NCBI GenBank assembly: GCA_017744735.1
Contig: JAGIAR010000006.1
Coordinates: forward strand, 1-64,000
Source: Novosphingobium sp.
Lineage (GTDB): Bacteria > Pseudomonadota > Alphaproteobacteria > Sphingomonadales > Sphingomonadaceae
Direction of reading: 5' to 3'
DNA length: 64,000 bases
The notes beneath the pieces are model-generated. The model did not search any database, had not been told where the DNA came from, and was given only the letters and a program-made list of their open reading frames with translations. The translations under genes and the position numbers were made by a program. Shown here one piece after another: positions 44,416 to 53,641 of the stretch; within the stretch, counting starts at the first letter, position 1; each line of letters opens with the position of its first letter.

Positions 44416-44985
44416 TCACGCCAGTTCCAGCAGGATCGACACGATGCCCTCGACATCCCTGATCCGCGCGTCCGGGCAGGCCGCCAGCGCGGCCTCCGGC
44501 ATGGCGGAGGTCTCGGCGGTCGCGGGGTTCTCGACGATCGCCTGCCCGCCCGCTTGCGCCACGGCACGCAGCCCGGCGGCGCCATCGTGGTTGGCACCCG
44601 TAAGGACGATGCCCATCAATCCGGACTGATAGCTGTCGGCCGCGCTTTCGAACAACACGTCGATCGCGGGCCGCGAATGGTTCACCGGCTCGTCCATCGA
44701 CAGCGCGAGGAAGCCGTCCGCCTCCACCAGCAGGTGGTAGTCGGAGGGCGCGAAGTAGATGGTGCCTCCCACCGCCTGTTCCTTGTCTTCGGCCTCCTTC
44801 ACCGCGAGCGCGCACTTGTCGGCAAAGAGCGCGACCAGCGCATTGTCGCGATCGGGCGGCACGTGGACCACGATCAGCACCGGCAACGGAAAGCGCGCGG
44901 GCAGGGACGGCAGGATTCTGAGCAAGGTTTGCACCGCGCCCGCCGACGCGCCGATCGCCACCGCCTTGATTGCCGTGTCCGTCAT
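44416..44985 (-). CDS. cheB: CheB-type methylesterase domain protein (no receiver)
   Basis: 189 residues, only the esterase domain. Catalytic triad by motif: Ser14 (IGASAGAV), His41 (VVHVPPDRD) and Asp134 (TGANHDGAAGL). Full CheB has an N-terminal receiver, absent here, as in CheB/CheR modules attached to hybrid kinases. It overlaps cheR by four bases (ATGA). No chemoreceptor or CheA is present in the window, so a role in chemotaxis is doubtful; it may modify an unknown partner. Confidence 0.9.
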   Translation of the reverse strand: MTDTAIKAVAIGASAGAVQTLLRILPSLPARFPLPVLIVVHVPPDRDNALVALFADKCALAVKEAEDKEQAVGGTIYFAPSDYHLLVEADGFLALSMDEPVNHSRPAIDVLFESAADSYQSGLMGIVLTGANHDGAAGLRAVAQAGGQAIVENPATAETSAMPEAALAACPDARIRDVEGIVSILLELA

Positions 44986-45806
44986 CGTTCCAGCTTCTGG
45001 TAGATCTTGTCTTCGCGCACGAAATCTTCGAAGGCGCCGGCGAACTTGGAGAAGCGCAAACTCTCCTTCGATCCGAGGCCCAGGAAGCCCCTGCGCGCCA
45101 GTGAATCCCGGAACAGGCCCAGGGCCCGATCCTGCAGGTCGCGATCGAAATAGATCAGCACGTTGCGGCAGGAGATCAGGTGCATCTCCGCGAACACCGC
45201 ATCGGTGACGAGGCTGTGATCGGAAAAGACCACGTTGCGGCTGAGCGTCTTGTCGAAGGCGGCATGCCCGTAGTCGGCGGTGTAGTAGTCCGACAGGGAG
45301 GACCGCGCGCCGGACTTCTGGTGGTTCTCGGTGTATTTCTGAATCAGCGCGGCCGGATAGATCCCGGCCTCCGCAGCGCGCAACGCGTCGGGGTTGATGT
45401 CGGTCGCGTAGAAGATCGTGCGCTGTCCGAGCCCCTCTTCGTGGAACAGGATCGACAGCGAATAGAGCTCCTCCCCATGGCTGCATCCCGCTACCCAGAC
45501 CTTGAGCGAGGGATAGGTCTTGAGGTGGGGAATGACCTTTTCGCGCAGGGCACGGAAGTAGGAGGGGTCGCGAAACATCTCGCTCACCTGCACCGTAAGG
45601 TAGTTAAGCAGCCGCGGCACGACGGAGGGATCGTGCAGCAAGGCCTCCTGCATCGCCGATATGCTCGAATAGCCGAGCTGGGCGCGCGCCTGGAGCGCGC
45701 GGCGCTTGATCGAGGCCCGCGCATAATGGCGGAAGTCGTAATGATACCGCTGATACAGCGCCTCCAGCAGCAGCTGGAGCTCGATGTCTTCAACCTCGCC
45801 CTGCAC
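44982..45806 (-). CDS. cheR: CheR-type methyltransferase
   Basis: 274 residues. N-terminal helical domain (about 5-65) and a SAM-binding domain with VWVAGCSHGEELYSLSILF, IFYATDINPDAL and LISCRNVLIYFD, all CheR signatures. Lies between the giant hybrid kinase (9 bases upstream) and cheB. Without receptors nearby its methyl acceptor is unknown; in similar modules the kinase itself or a partner coiled coil may be the target. Confidence 0.92.
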   Translation of the reverse strand: MQGEVEDIELQLLLEALYQRYHYDFRHYARASIKRRALQARAQLGYSSISAMQEALLHDPSVVPRLLNYLTVQVSEMFRDPSYFRALREKVIPHLKTYPSLKVWVAGCSHGEELYSLSILFHEEGLGQRTIFYATDINPDALRAAEAGIYPAALIQKYTENHQKSGARSSLSDYYTADYGHAAFDKTLSRNVVFSDHSLVTDAVFAEMHLISCRNVLIYFDRDLQDRALGLFRDSLARRGFLGLGSKESLRFSKFAGAFEDFVREDKIYQKLER

Positions 45807-45815
45807 TCGGCCTCC

Positions 45816-48800
45816 TCACCGCGGCATCCACACGCGGACCAGGGACAGGAGCTTGTCGACGTCGATCGGCTTCGCCATGTAGTCGTTCGCTCCGGCTTCG
45901 AGGCAGCGCTGCTGGTCGTCCGGCATCGCCTTGGCCGTCAGCATGACGATCGGCAGCTTCTTCCACCGGGCGTCGCCGCGAATCTCCCGCGTCGCGGTCA
46001 GCCCGTCCATCACCGGCATCATCACGTCCATGAGCACCAGATCGACCGCGCTGGCGGGATCGTCGACCGCGGCCAGCGTGTCGATCGCTTCCTGCCCGTT
46101 GCGCGCGATCTGGACAACCGCGCCGCGCGCCTCCAGCACGCTCGACAGCGAGTAGACGTTGCGGACATCGTCTTCCACGATCAGGATTCGCCGGCCTTCC
46201 AGCACTGCGTCGCGGTGCCGGGCCTTCTCGATCATCTCGCGCTGCTCGGCCGGCAGTTCCGAAACCACCCGGTGCAGGAACAGCGACACCTCGTCGATCA
46301 GGCGCTCAGGAGATTTCGCTCCCTTGATGATGATCGAGTTGGAATAGCGACGCAGCCGTTGCTCGTCGTCGGGGGAGAGATCGTGCCCGGTGTACACGAT
46401 CACCGGCGGGAAGCTGTGACTGCCTTCGTTGCTCAGGGTTTCCAGCAGCGAGAAGCCGGAAGCGTCGGGCAGCGACAGATCGAGCACCATGCAGTCGAAG
46501 GTCTGCTTGCTCAGTTGCTCGATGCACTCTGCCGCGGAGCCGACACCTACGGTCTCGACGTCGCCCGAGCCCAGCAGCTTGCCCACCGCATCGCGCTGGA
46601 CCGTGTCGTCCTCCACGATCAGCACGCGCCGCATGCGAGTCTCGAGCATCGCCTGGAGGTCGGTCAGGACCTTTTCGAGCTCGTCGCGCCGCACCGGCTT
46701 GATGTGGTAGCCCACCGCACCGAGCGACAGGGCGGTCTGGCTCTGATCGGCGGCCGAAATCACGTGGATCGGAATGTGGCGGGTCTCGGCGTGGTGCTTG
46801 AGCCGGTCGAGCACCGTAAGCCCCGACTGGTCGGGCAGCCCGAGATCGAGCACGATCGCGCTGGGCTTGCGTTCCATTGCGAGCTTGATCGCTTCTTCCG
46901 CCGTCTCCGCGACGATACACTGGAAATCCAGCCTGTGAGACAGGTCGCACACGATCGACGCAAAGGTCGCATCATCCTCGATCACCAGCAGAAGCCGTCG
47001 CCCGGCCGCGATCGCGCCGCGATCGTCCTCGACGATCCTTGGAGCCTTGCGCGGCTTCTTGCGCGGCTCATTGTCGGAGGGCGGCGTCGCGGCGGGAACG
47101 GGCTCACGCCGGTCGCGCTGTTCGACCGCCGCCGAGTCGTAGGCCTGCGGAATCGCCAGCGTGAAGGTGCTGCCTTTGCCGGGAGCGCTTTCGATCGCGA
47201 TCTTGCCGCCCAGCAGCCGCGTCAACTCGCGCGAGATCGAAAGACCGAGGCCGGTTCCGCCATAGCGGCGGCTGATCGTGGCGTCGGCCTGGTGGAACGC
47301 CTCGAAGATATTGGCCTGCTGCTCCGGTGAAATTCCGATCCCCGTGTCCTTCACCGCGAAGGCGATCCGATCCTCCGCACAGGAGATCGCAAGCGCAACG
47401 CTGCCGGCTTCGGTGAACTTGAACGCATTGGAAAGCAGGTTCTTGAGCACCTGTTCCAGCCTGAGCCGGTCCGTTTCGATCGTGCGCGGACATCCCCTGT
47501 CGACCTCGATGCTGAATTCGACGCCGCGCTGCTCTGCCACCGGAACGAACAATTGCCGCAGATCGTCCGCCAGGCGCTGAACCGCGACCGCTGCTGGCTG
47601 GATCTCGACATGTCCCGCTTCGATCTTCGACAGGTCCAGAATGTCGTTGATGAGGCTGAGCAGGTCGTTGCCGGACGATTCGATGGTCCGGGCGAACTTC
47701 ACCTGCTCGTCGGTGAGATTGCCGTCCTGATTGTCGCCGAGCAGCTTGGAAAGGATCAGCAGCGAATTGAGCGGGGTGCGCAATTCGTGCGACATGTTGG
47801 CCAGGAAATCGGATTTGTACTGGCTCGCCTCTTCCAGCTCGCGCGCCTTGAGCTGAAGATTGGCGCTGCTGCGTTCCAGCTCGTCGCGCTGGCTTTCCAG
47901 CGCCTGTGCCTGTTCCTCGAGCTGGCTGTTGGTCTGTTCCAGTTCCACCTGCTGCTGTTCGAGCCTTACCTGCGATTCCTTGAGCGCCCGTCCCTGCTCC
48001 TCCAGCTCTTCGTTGGACACCCGCAGCTCCTCGCTCTGGGTCTGGAGCTCCTCCGCCTGGCGCTGGGTTTCCTCCAGCGCGTCCTGGAGCCGGGCACGGA
48101 AGCGCGCCGAACGCAGCGCAATGCCGATTGCCGGCGAAACCTGTTCGAGGAATTCAAGCGCCAGCGCGTCGACCGGCTCGAAAAAGCCCAGCTCCATCAC
48201 GACGTTTACGACCTCGTCGGCCTTTGCGGGCACGATCACCAGATGCCGCGGCTTGTCGCGCCCCAGCGCCGAGCCGATCGTCAGATAGCCGTCGGGAACG
48301 TCGTGCAATACCATCGGCCGGCCATCGGCGGCGACCTGGCCAAGCAAGCCCTGCCGCGGCGCGAAGGATTGTGGAACGTCCTCTGCCGAAGGCACGCCGA
48401 GAATCGCCGCCCGCTTGAAGGTTCCGCTCTCGCCCTTGAACAGCGCCCCGCCCTGGAAGCCGAGATGGAGCGACAGAAAATCGAGAATCTGCTCGGCAAG
48501 CTGTTCGACCGTCTTGTCGCCCCGCATTGCGGCGGCAAGGCCGAGCTGGCCGGTCTGGATCCAGATCTGGCGCGCGCGGGCGCGCAGGTTCCGGCGCAGC
48601 AGCAGAAACACCGCGATGGTCAGCGCCGCACCGAGAAGGCCCGCGACCACGCCGCTGGTAACTGCCGCGCGCGAAGCTTCGGCCATTTCCTCCAGCCGCA
48701 CCTCGCGAAGCCGCAATTCCTCACGCCCCATGACGTCGATCTGCGCGCGGATCGCGTCCATCTCGCTCTTGCCCCGGTCGCTGGCGACCAAGGCCAAAGC

Positions 48801-49235
48801 CTGCGCCATCCCCTGGCTGTTGCGGGCATCGATCGTCTCGCGCAATTCGGCGAGCTTCGCAGCGACATGCCGCCGCAGCGTGACGAGATTGCTCTGCTGC
48901 ACCGGATTGTCGCGGGTGAGTTCGGCGACTTCCTCAACTCGGGCCGGAAGGGCGGCGACCGCGTTCTTGTAAGGATCGAGATATTTCGCGGAGCCGGTGA
49001 GCAGGAAGCCCCGCTGTCCGGTTTCCGCGTCCTGCACGGTGGAGAACAGCTCGTCCAGGCCGATCAGCACACTGTGGGTATGGCGGACTGCCTGGTCGCT
49101 CGACCGGAGCGACTGAACGTTCCAATAGGAAATCGCCGTGCTGCCGCAGAAAAACGCGAGCCCCAGCACTAGGCCCACGATGAGCCACGCATCTCCGCGC
49201 GCCTGCGAATTGGCCCGGAGGCTCGATTTTTGCAT
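45816..49235 (-). CDS. CHASE3-GAF hybrid histidine kinase with three receivers
   Basis: 1139 residues from ATG 49235. Membrane helices at about 16-37 and 193-213 enclose a periplasmic CHASE3 domain (ETGQRGFLLTGSAKYLDPY). Then come a GAF domain (about 240-375), a long Gln/Glu coiled coil (about 380-470), HisKA with His483 (ANMSHELRTPLN), and HATPase with NLLSNAFKFTEAG and GGTGLGLSISREL. Three receivers follow: LVIEDDATF/LDLGLPDQSG, LIVEDDTVQ/LDLSLPDASG and LIVEDDVRN/LMDVMMPVMDG. A multi-step phosphorelay controller; the CHASE3 ligand is unknown. First gene of the kinase-cheR-cheB-kinase unit. Confidence 0.93.
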   Translation of the reverse strand: MQKSSLRANSQARGDAWLIVGLVLGLAFFCGSTAISYWNVQSLRSSDQAVRHTHSVLIGLDELFSTVQDAETGQRGFLLTGSAKYLDPYKNAVAALPARVEEVAELTRDNPVQQSNLVTLRRHVAAKLAELRETIDARNSQGMAQALALVASDRGKSEMDAIRAQIDVMGREELRLREVRLEEMAEASRAAVTSGVVAGLLGAALTIAVFLLLRRNLRARARQIWIQTGQLGLAAAMRGDKTVEQLAEQILDFLSLHLGFQGGALFKGESGTFKRAAILGVPSAEDVPQSFAPRQGLLGQVAADGRPMVLHDVPDGYLTIGSALGRDKPRHLVIVPAKADEVVNVVMELGFFEPVDALALEFLEQVSPAIGIALRSARFRARLQDALEETQRQAEELQTQSEELRVSNEELEEQGRALKESQVRLEQQQVELEQTNSQLEEQAQALESQRDELERSSANLQLKARELEEASQYKSDFLANMSHELRTPLNSLLILSKLLGDNQDGNLTDEQVKFARTIESSGNDLLSLINDILDLSKIEAGHVEIQPAAVAVQRLADDLRQLFVPVAEQRGVEFSIEVDRGCPRTIETDRLRLEQVLKNLLSNAFKFTEAGSVALAISCAEDRIAFAVKDTGIGISPEQQANIFEAFHQADATISRRYGGTGLGLSISRELTRLLGGKIAIESAPGKGSTFTLAIPQAYDSAAVEQRDRREPVPAATPPSDNEPRKKPRKAPRIVEDDRGAIAAGRRLLLVIEDDATFASIVCDLSHRLDFQCIVAETAEEAIKLAMERKPSAIVLDLGLPDQSGLTVLDRLKHHAETRHIPIHVISAADQSQTALSLGAVGYHIKPVRRDELEKVLTDLQAMLETRMRRVLIVEDDTVQRDAVGKLLGSGDVETVGVGSAAECIEQLSKQTFDCMVLDLSLPDASGFSLLETLSNEGSHSFPPVIVYTGHDLSPDDEQRLRRYSNSIIIKGAKSPERLIDEVSLFLHRVVSELPAEQREMIEKARHRDAVLEGRRILIVEDDVRNVYSLSSVLEARGAVVQIARNGQEAIDTLAAVDDPASAVDLVLMDVMMPVMDGLTATREIRGDARWKKLPIVMLTAKAMPDDQQRCLEAGANDYMAKPIDVDKLLSLVRVWMPR

Positions 49236-49417
49236 TCTTCGTGATCCCGCCTGTCGCTGCCCAAACTCTTCAATCGGCAAGCGGTTCCGCAATCCGGCGA
49301 CGAGCGCGATTTTATGCCCCGTGCAGGCGATGCGCGGTTCTTTTTGCCGCAGATCGGAACCCACGGGAGGGGTGACCCATTGTTAGGGCAAAGGGTTCCA
49401 AAAAAAGAGGATGCGCC

Positions 49418-51826
49418 ATGCTCGACCACGCGAAAACGTACAATCGCGGGGCGGCTGTCGGCCTCGCCGCGCTGATCGGGCTTCCCGGACTCGTTCTCGC
49501 CGTCGGCGGTGTCTGGTTGGCCCTGCTGGGCGGTTCGCTCTATTACGCCGTGGTCGGGATTGCGATGCTCGCCGCCGGCGCCCTGCTGTTCCGCGGCCGA
49601 CGCATCGGCCTGTGGGTCTATGTCGCGGTGTTCGCGCTGACCGTGCCTTGGGCACTGTGGGAATCGGGCGCGGACCCGTGGGCGCTGGTTCCGCGGCTGG
49701 TCGGGCCAACGGTGATCCTCGCGGTCGTGGCATTTGCATCCCCGCTGATCGACCGGCGGACGGGTTGGCGGGCGGCGCTGCTCGGCGCCGTCGGCTCTCT
49801 CGCATTTCTCGGAATCGTGCTCGAGGGGGCGGCGCTGGCACATCCCGGCGGGGCTACGGGCACTTTGCCGCCGGCGGTCAATCCCGCCGGTCCGCAGGCG
49901 ACCGGGGCCGACTGGCCCGCCTGGGGCGGCACCAATGCGGGGGAACGCTTTTCCACCTTAGGGCAGATCACCACCGGCAATGTAGGGCAACTTCAGCGCG
50001 TCTGGGTCGCGCACACCGGAGATCTTCCCAAAGGCAGGCTGGAAAAGGGCACCTATTCGCCAGAAACGACCCCGATCAAGATCGGCGACCGGCTCTACAT
50101 GTGCTCGGCGATGAACGTTCTGATCGCGCTCGACGCCGGCTCGGGCAAGGAACTTTGGCGCTACGACCCGAAGGTATCCGCGACCTCAATCCCGTATGGG
50201 GCGACATGCCGCGGGGTCGCCTACTATGCTGGTCCCACGCAAACGGTGGCCGCATCATCGGCGCCCTCCGGCGCCAATTGCGCGGCGCGGATCATCGAGG
50301 GAACGCTTGATGGACGGCTGATTGCGGTAGACGCCGCCGACGGGCGGCCCTGCGCCGACTTCGGCGTCAACGGTGCGATCGACACGACTGTGGGACTGGG
50401 GCACGTCGATCCGGGCATGGCCTCTATCACCGCACCGCCGGTGATCGTGCGCGGCATGGTCGTTACCGGTCGGCAGGTGCTGGACAATGAAAAGAACGAT
50501 GCGCCCTCGGGCGTGATCCAGGCGTTCGATGCAGTCAACGGCAAGCGCGCCTGGGCCTGGGATCTCGGCCGTCCGGGGCAGTCGGGATGGCCCGAGCCCG
50601 GCCAGACCTTCACCCGCGGCACGCCGAACATGTGGACGACCGCCGCGGCCGACGAGCAGCTTGGGCTGGTCTATGTGCCGCTCGGCAACAGCGCCGACGA
50701 CTACTGGAGCGGGGACCGCAGCCCGGAAGAGAATAACTACAACAGCTCGCTGGTCGCGCTGGACGCGACCACCGGCAAGCCGGTGTGGCGTTTCCAGACG
50801 GTGCACAAGGACGTGTGGGACTACGACCTCGGGAGCCAGCCGACACTGATCGATCTTCCCAACGGCACACCGGCGATCATCCTCCCGTCGAAACAGGGCG
50901 ACGTCTATGTACTCGACCGCCGCACCGGAAGGTCGCTCCACGGCGTGGTCGAGAAGCCCGTACCGGGTGGCGGCGAGGAACCCGCGCAACGCTCGCCGAC
51001 CCAGCCGTTTTCCGGCTTCGCCAACCTGCGCAAGCCCGACCTGACCGAGCGCGACATGTGGGGCATCTCACCGATCGACCAGATGATCTGCCGCATCCAG
51101 TTCCGCAAGGCATCCTACAAGGGCTTCTACACCCCCCCGACCGCCGGCCGGCGCTGGATCGAATACCCGAGCTACAACGGCGGAAGCGACTGGGGCTCGG
51201 TGGCGGTCGATCCTACGCGCGGGGTGATCGTGGCCAATTACAACGACATGCCCAACTACAACATGCTGGTTTCGCGCCAGCTGGCGGACAAGAAGGGTTG
51301 GAAGCCGCGCGGTCCCGAAGGCAACCAGGGCGGAAGCAAGGCCGAAGGCAACGGCGCCGCCATGGCCGGCGTGCCCTTCGCGGTCGACGTCAACGCCGGC
51401 TGGAAGCTCGGGCTTACCGGGCTGCTGTGCAAGGAGCCGCCCTATGGCTGGATCCGCGCGCTGGACCTCGCGACCGGTCGCACCATCTGGGATCGGCCGT
51501 TCGGCTCGGCCCGCGCCAATGGCCCGTGGGGCGTCAAGCTGGGCCTGCCGTGGACGATCGGCACGCCCAACAACGGCGGCAGCGTGGTCACGGCCGGCGG
51601 GCTGATCTTCATCGCAGCGACCACCGACAACCTGATCCACGCCATCGATCTCAAGACCGGCAAGGAGCTTTGGCACGACGTGCTACCCGGCGGCGGGCAG
51701 GCGAATGTGATGACCTATTCGGCCAATGGACGACAATATGTCGTGGTGATGGCCGGCGGGCATCACTTCATGAACACGCCGGTGAGCGATGCGCTGGTGG
51801 CCTATGCCTTGCCCAGCAAGAGTTGA
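49418..51826 (+). CDS. Membrane-bound PQQ-dependent dehydrogenase (glucose/quinate type)
   Basis: 802 residues. Five membrane segments in residues ~14-140, then a periplasmic eight-bladed quinoprotein propeller: DWPAWGGTNAGERFSTLGQI, TTPIKIGDRLYMCSAMN, the Asp-containing HKDVWDYDLGSQPTLID, and GPWGVKLGLPWTIGTPNNGG. It oxidises a sugar or polyol in the periplasm and passes electrons to ubiquinone. GGGQANVMTYSANGRQYVVV is the family's C-terminal motif. No PQQ biosynthesis genes are in the window. A good RBS (AGAGG) precedes the ATG. The actual substrate (glucose, quinate, other) is not decidable here. Confidence 0.92.
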   Translation: MLDHAKTYNRGAAVGLAALIGLPGLVLAVGGVWLALLGGSLYYAVVGIAMLAAGALLFRGRRIGLWVYVAVFALTVPWALWESGADPWALVPRLVGPTVILAVVAFASPLIDRRTGWRAALLGAVGSLAFLGIVLEGAALAHPGGATGTLPPAVNPAGPQATGADWPAWGGTNAGERFSTLGQITTGNVGQLQRVWVAHTGDLPKGRLEKGTYSPETTPIKIGDRLYMCSAMNVLIALDAGSGKELWRYDPKVSATSIPYGATCRGVAYYAGPTQTVAASSAPSGANCAARIIEGTLDGRLIAVDAADGRPCADFGVNGAIDTTVGLGHVDPGMASITAPPVIVRGMVVTGRQVLDNEKNDAPSGVIQAFDAVNGKRAWAWDLGRPGQSGWPEPGQTFTRGTPNMWTTAAADEQLGLVYVPLGNSADDYWSGDRSPEENNYNSSLVALDATTGKPVWRFQTVHKDVWDYDLGSQPTLIDLPNGTPAIILPSKQGDVYVLDRRTGRSLHGVVEKPVPGGGEEPAQRSPTQPFSGFANLRKPDLTERDMWGISPIDQMICRIQFRKASYKGFYTPPTAGRRWIEYPSYNGGSDWGSVAVDPTRGVIVANYNDMPNYNMLVSRQLADKKGWKPRGPEGNQGGSKAEGNGAAMAGVPFAVDVNAGWKLGLTGLLCKEPPYGWIRALDLATGRTIWDRPFGSARANGPWGVKLGLPWTIGTPNNGGSVVTAGGLIFIAATTDNLIHAIDLKTGKELWHDVLPGGGQANVMTYSANGRQYVVVMAGGHHFMNTPVSDALVAYALPSKS

Positions 51827-51849
51827 GGGAGCGATTGAAGCGAGGGCGT

Positions 51850-51899
51850 CATAAATCCGGTCGATGGCTTTCATCAACGCTCGCCGTCTAGCGAGATGG
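51850..51899 (+). promoter_or_regulatory. Shared 50-base promoter/operator motif, copy 1
   Basis: Contains CATAAA (51850-51855), seven bases, GATGGCTTTCATCAA (51863-51877), ten bases, CTAGCG (51888-51893), one base, GATGG (51895-51899). The same blocks with the same spacings occur before the 2OG-oxygenase gene, and the first two blocks plus a degraded third occur before the substrate-binding-protein gene. GATG-N5-CATC is a small dyad, and T-N11-A fits a LysR-type box. It lies 59 bases before the NikR-like start. Confidence 0.7.
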
Positions 51900-51958
51900 C
51901 CGGGTTTGCGAGAGCCTTCCGCGCATGGCCGCGCGCACCCTCAAGGATTGGAACTGGC

Positions 51959-52438
51959 ATGGGCACCGAAGCCGCGCACCTCGCCAGGCTGAGCGCAAGC
52001 CTCCCCCAGAGCCTGCTACGGCGGCTCGATACGATGATCGCCGAGCGCAGCCTCTGTTCGCGGTCGCAGATGATCGCGGATCTGATCCGCGAGGCCTTGG
52101 CAGAACACGCAGCGCTTGCCCGGCTCGATCAGACGCTGACCGTGACGATCACGATGGTCTACCGGGGAGACCGCAGCCGGATTCGCGAACAGATGGCGCT
52201 CACCCGGGCCGACTACGCCCGCGAGGTCATCTCCTCGCAGCACGTGTTCCTCGAAGACGGGCAGTCGCTCGAGGTGTTGCTGGTGCAGGGACATGCCGCG
52301 CGGCTGAAATCCTTGTGCGATGCGCTGCGGGCCACCCGCGGGGTGCTGCAACTGGGAATGGTGGCGACTGCCGCGCTCGTCCCGCCGGTGCATGGCCGCC
52401 TGGCCGCGATCACCGCTCCTCCCGCGCAAGCCGCGTAA
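51959..52438 (+). CDS. NikR-like ribbon-helix-helix regulator lacking most nickel ligands
   Basis: 159 residues from ATG 51959. N-terminal ribbon-helix-helix (about 8-50: RLSASLPQSLLRRLDTMIAE, RSQMIADLIREAL) and a C-terminal ACT-like NikR_C domain (about 60-140: TVTITMVYRGD, SLEVLLVQGHAARLKSLCDA). Aligning by eye to E. coli NikR, only one high-affinity nickel ligand is kept (His95 for H87). H76, H89 and C95 correspond to Ala84, Phe97 and Ser103. It therefore probably senses another metal or ligand, or none. Followed after 88 bases by the beta-propeller gene. Confidence 0.78.
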   Translation: MGTEAAHLARLSASLPQSLLRRLDTMIAERSLCSRSQMIADLIREALAEHAALARLDQTLTVTITMVYRGDRSRIREQMALTRADYAREVISSQHVFLEDGQSLEVLLVQGHAARLKSLCDALRATRGVLQLGMVATAALVPPVHGRLAAITAPPAQAA

Positions 52439-52526
52439 CACCGAACCCTCCGGAGCGGGCTGCTGCCCGCAACGCCTGCCCGCCGTCGCGGGCACGGCAT
52501 TTGTCTGCCGCGATGAAAGGATCACG

Positions 52527-53456
52527 ATGAAACCGCTCTGGTCGATACTTCCGGCGCTCGCCGCAATCGCAGCAACGCCCGCCGCCGCCGAGGACCCGGA
52601 GCGGGTGGTGCTGGCGGTGCCCGGCTTCGCCAACTTCGCCGAAATCGACCCGCGCGACGACACGGTCTGGATCAACAACCAGGACCGGGTCGAGCATTGG
52701 TCGACCAGGGGCAAGCTCGGCGAACTGGTCATGGGCAAGCCCTGCGGAGCGATGTTCATCGTCGGACCGAACCTGTGGGCCGCCGATTGCAAGGACGGGA
52801 CGCTCAACCGCATCGATACGGCGACGCTGAAGATCACCGCCAGCGTGACCACCGGCCTTGCCAGCCGCGGCGAGTTCAATGTCGCTTACGGTGCCGGATC
52901 GCTGTGGGTTCCGAGCAAGAGCGAAGGCGTGATCAGCCGGGTAGATCCCGAAACTCTGAAGGTGATCGCGACCATCCCGGTCGATCCCGACACCTGGTAC
53001 CTCGTGTTCGGCTACGGCTCGCTGTGGGCCGCCAGCAGCACCCACAACAGCCTGCAGCGGATCGATCCCGCGACCGACAGCGTGGTTCACAAGACCATCA
53101 CGGGCGAGCAGCCCGGCTTTCTCGCCGTCGGGGAAGGCGGGGTCTGGGTTCAGAACCAGGGCGACGGCACGGTCGCCCGGGTCGATCCCCAGACCGGCGA
53201 AGTGAACGGCAAGGTCAAGATCGGCGACAAGCTCAAATGGGGCGAGGTTACCGCCGGCGGCGGCAAGATCTGGCTGCGCACCACCGAGGACCAGATGTTC
53301 GTGGTGATCGACCCCAAGACCCTGGCGATCAAGGCGCGTATCGGCCCGCAAATCGGCAGCGGCGCGCTGCGGTATGTCGATGCCGGCCTGTGGACGACCG
53401 AACATGACATCCAGACCATGACCTGGTGGCCGCACCCCGAAAGGATCGGCAACTGA
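52527..53456 (+). CDS. Exported YVTN-type beta-propeller protein
   Basis: 309 residues with a signal peptide (1-22, AAAE). The mature chain is a series of short propeller repeats with IDPRDDTVWINNQ, SLWVPSKSEGVISRVDPETL, SLWAASSTHNSLQRIDPATD, GVWVQNQGDGTVARVDPQTG: at least six blades with Trp at the third strand and D-P turns. This resembles YncE/SMP-30-like scaffold propellers; catalytic residues are not evident. Probably co-transcribed with the NikR-like gene. A binding or chaperone role in the periplasm is a guess. Confidence 0.78.
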   Translation: MKPLWSILPALAAIAATPAAAEDPERVVLAVPGFANFAEIDPRDDTVWINNQDRVEHWSTRGKLGELVMGKPCGAMFIVGPNLWAADCKDGTLNRIDTATLKITASVTTGLASRGEFNVAYGAGSLWVPSKSEGVISRVDPETLKVIATIPVDPDTWYLVFGYGSLWAASSTHNSLQRIDPATDSVVHKTITGEQPGFLAVGEGGVWVQNQGDGTVARVDPQTGEVNGKVKIGDKLKWGEVTAGGGKIWLRTTEDQMFVVIDPKTLAIKARIGPQIGSGALRYVDAGLWTTEHDIQTMTWWPHPERIGN

Positions 53457-53492
53457 ACTGCCGAAGGTGGATGCACCTTCCGGACCTGCGGA

Positions 53493-53542
53493 CATAGACC
53501 GCATCGATGGGCTGCATGAAGATTCCGTTCCTAGCGCGATGG
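53493..53542 (+). promoter_or_regulatory. Shared 50-base promoter/operator motif, copy 2
   Basis: CATAGA (53493-53498), seven bases, GATGGGCTGCATGAA (53506-53520), ten bases, CTAGCG (53531-53536), one base, GATGG (53538-53542). All spacings equal those of copy 1 although the intervening bases differ, which argues for functional constraint. It lies 99 bases before the 2OG-oxygenase ATG. Just upstream, a GAAGGTG/CACCTTC hairpin (53463-53480) without a T-run may terminate the propeller transcript. Confidence 0.68.
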
Positions 53543-53641
53543 GCACCGCTCTGGGACAAGACTGATGTGGGGTCGGTCTCGCCGCGGCATGCAGGCGCTG
53601 AGGATCCCCATCGCGACAACTGAGCATGGTGCTGGCGGGAA

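Noticed and set aside
45180..47330. Long plus-strand open frame (about 716 codons) opposite the hybrid kinase and cheR genes
   Set aside because: Rich in His/Arg/Gln with no motif; the opposite strand carries clear kinase and receiver motifs. A typical GC-rich shadow frame. The same applies to large antisense frames at 30310-31968, 35562-37646 and 47553-49172.
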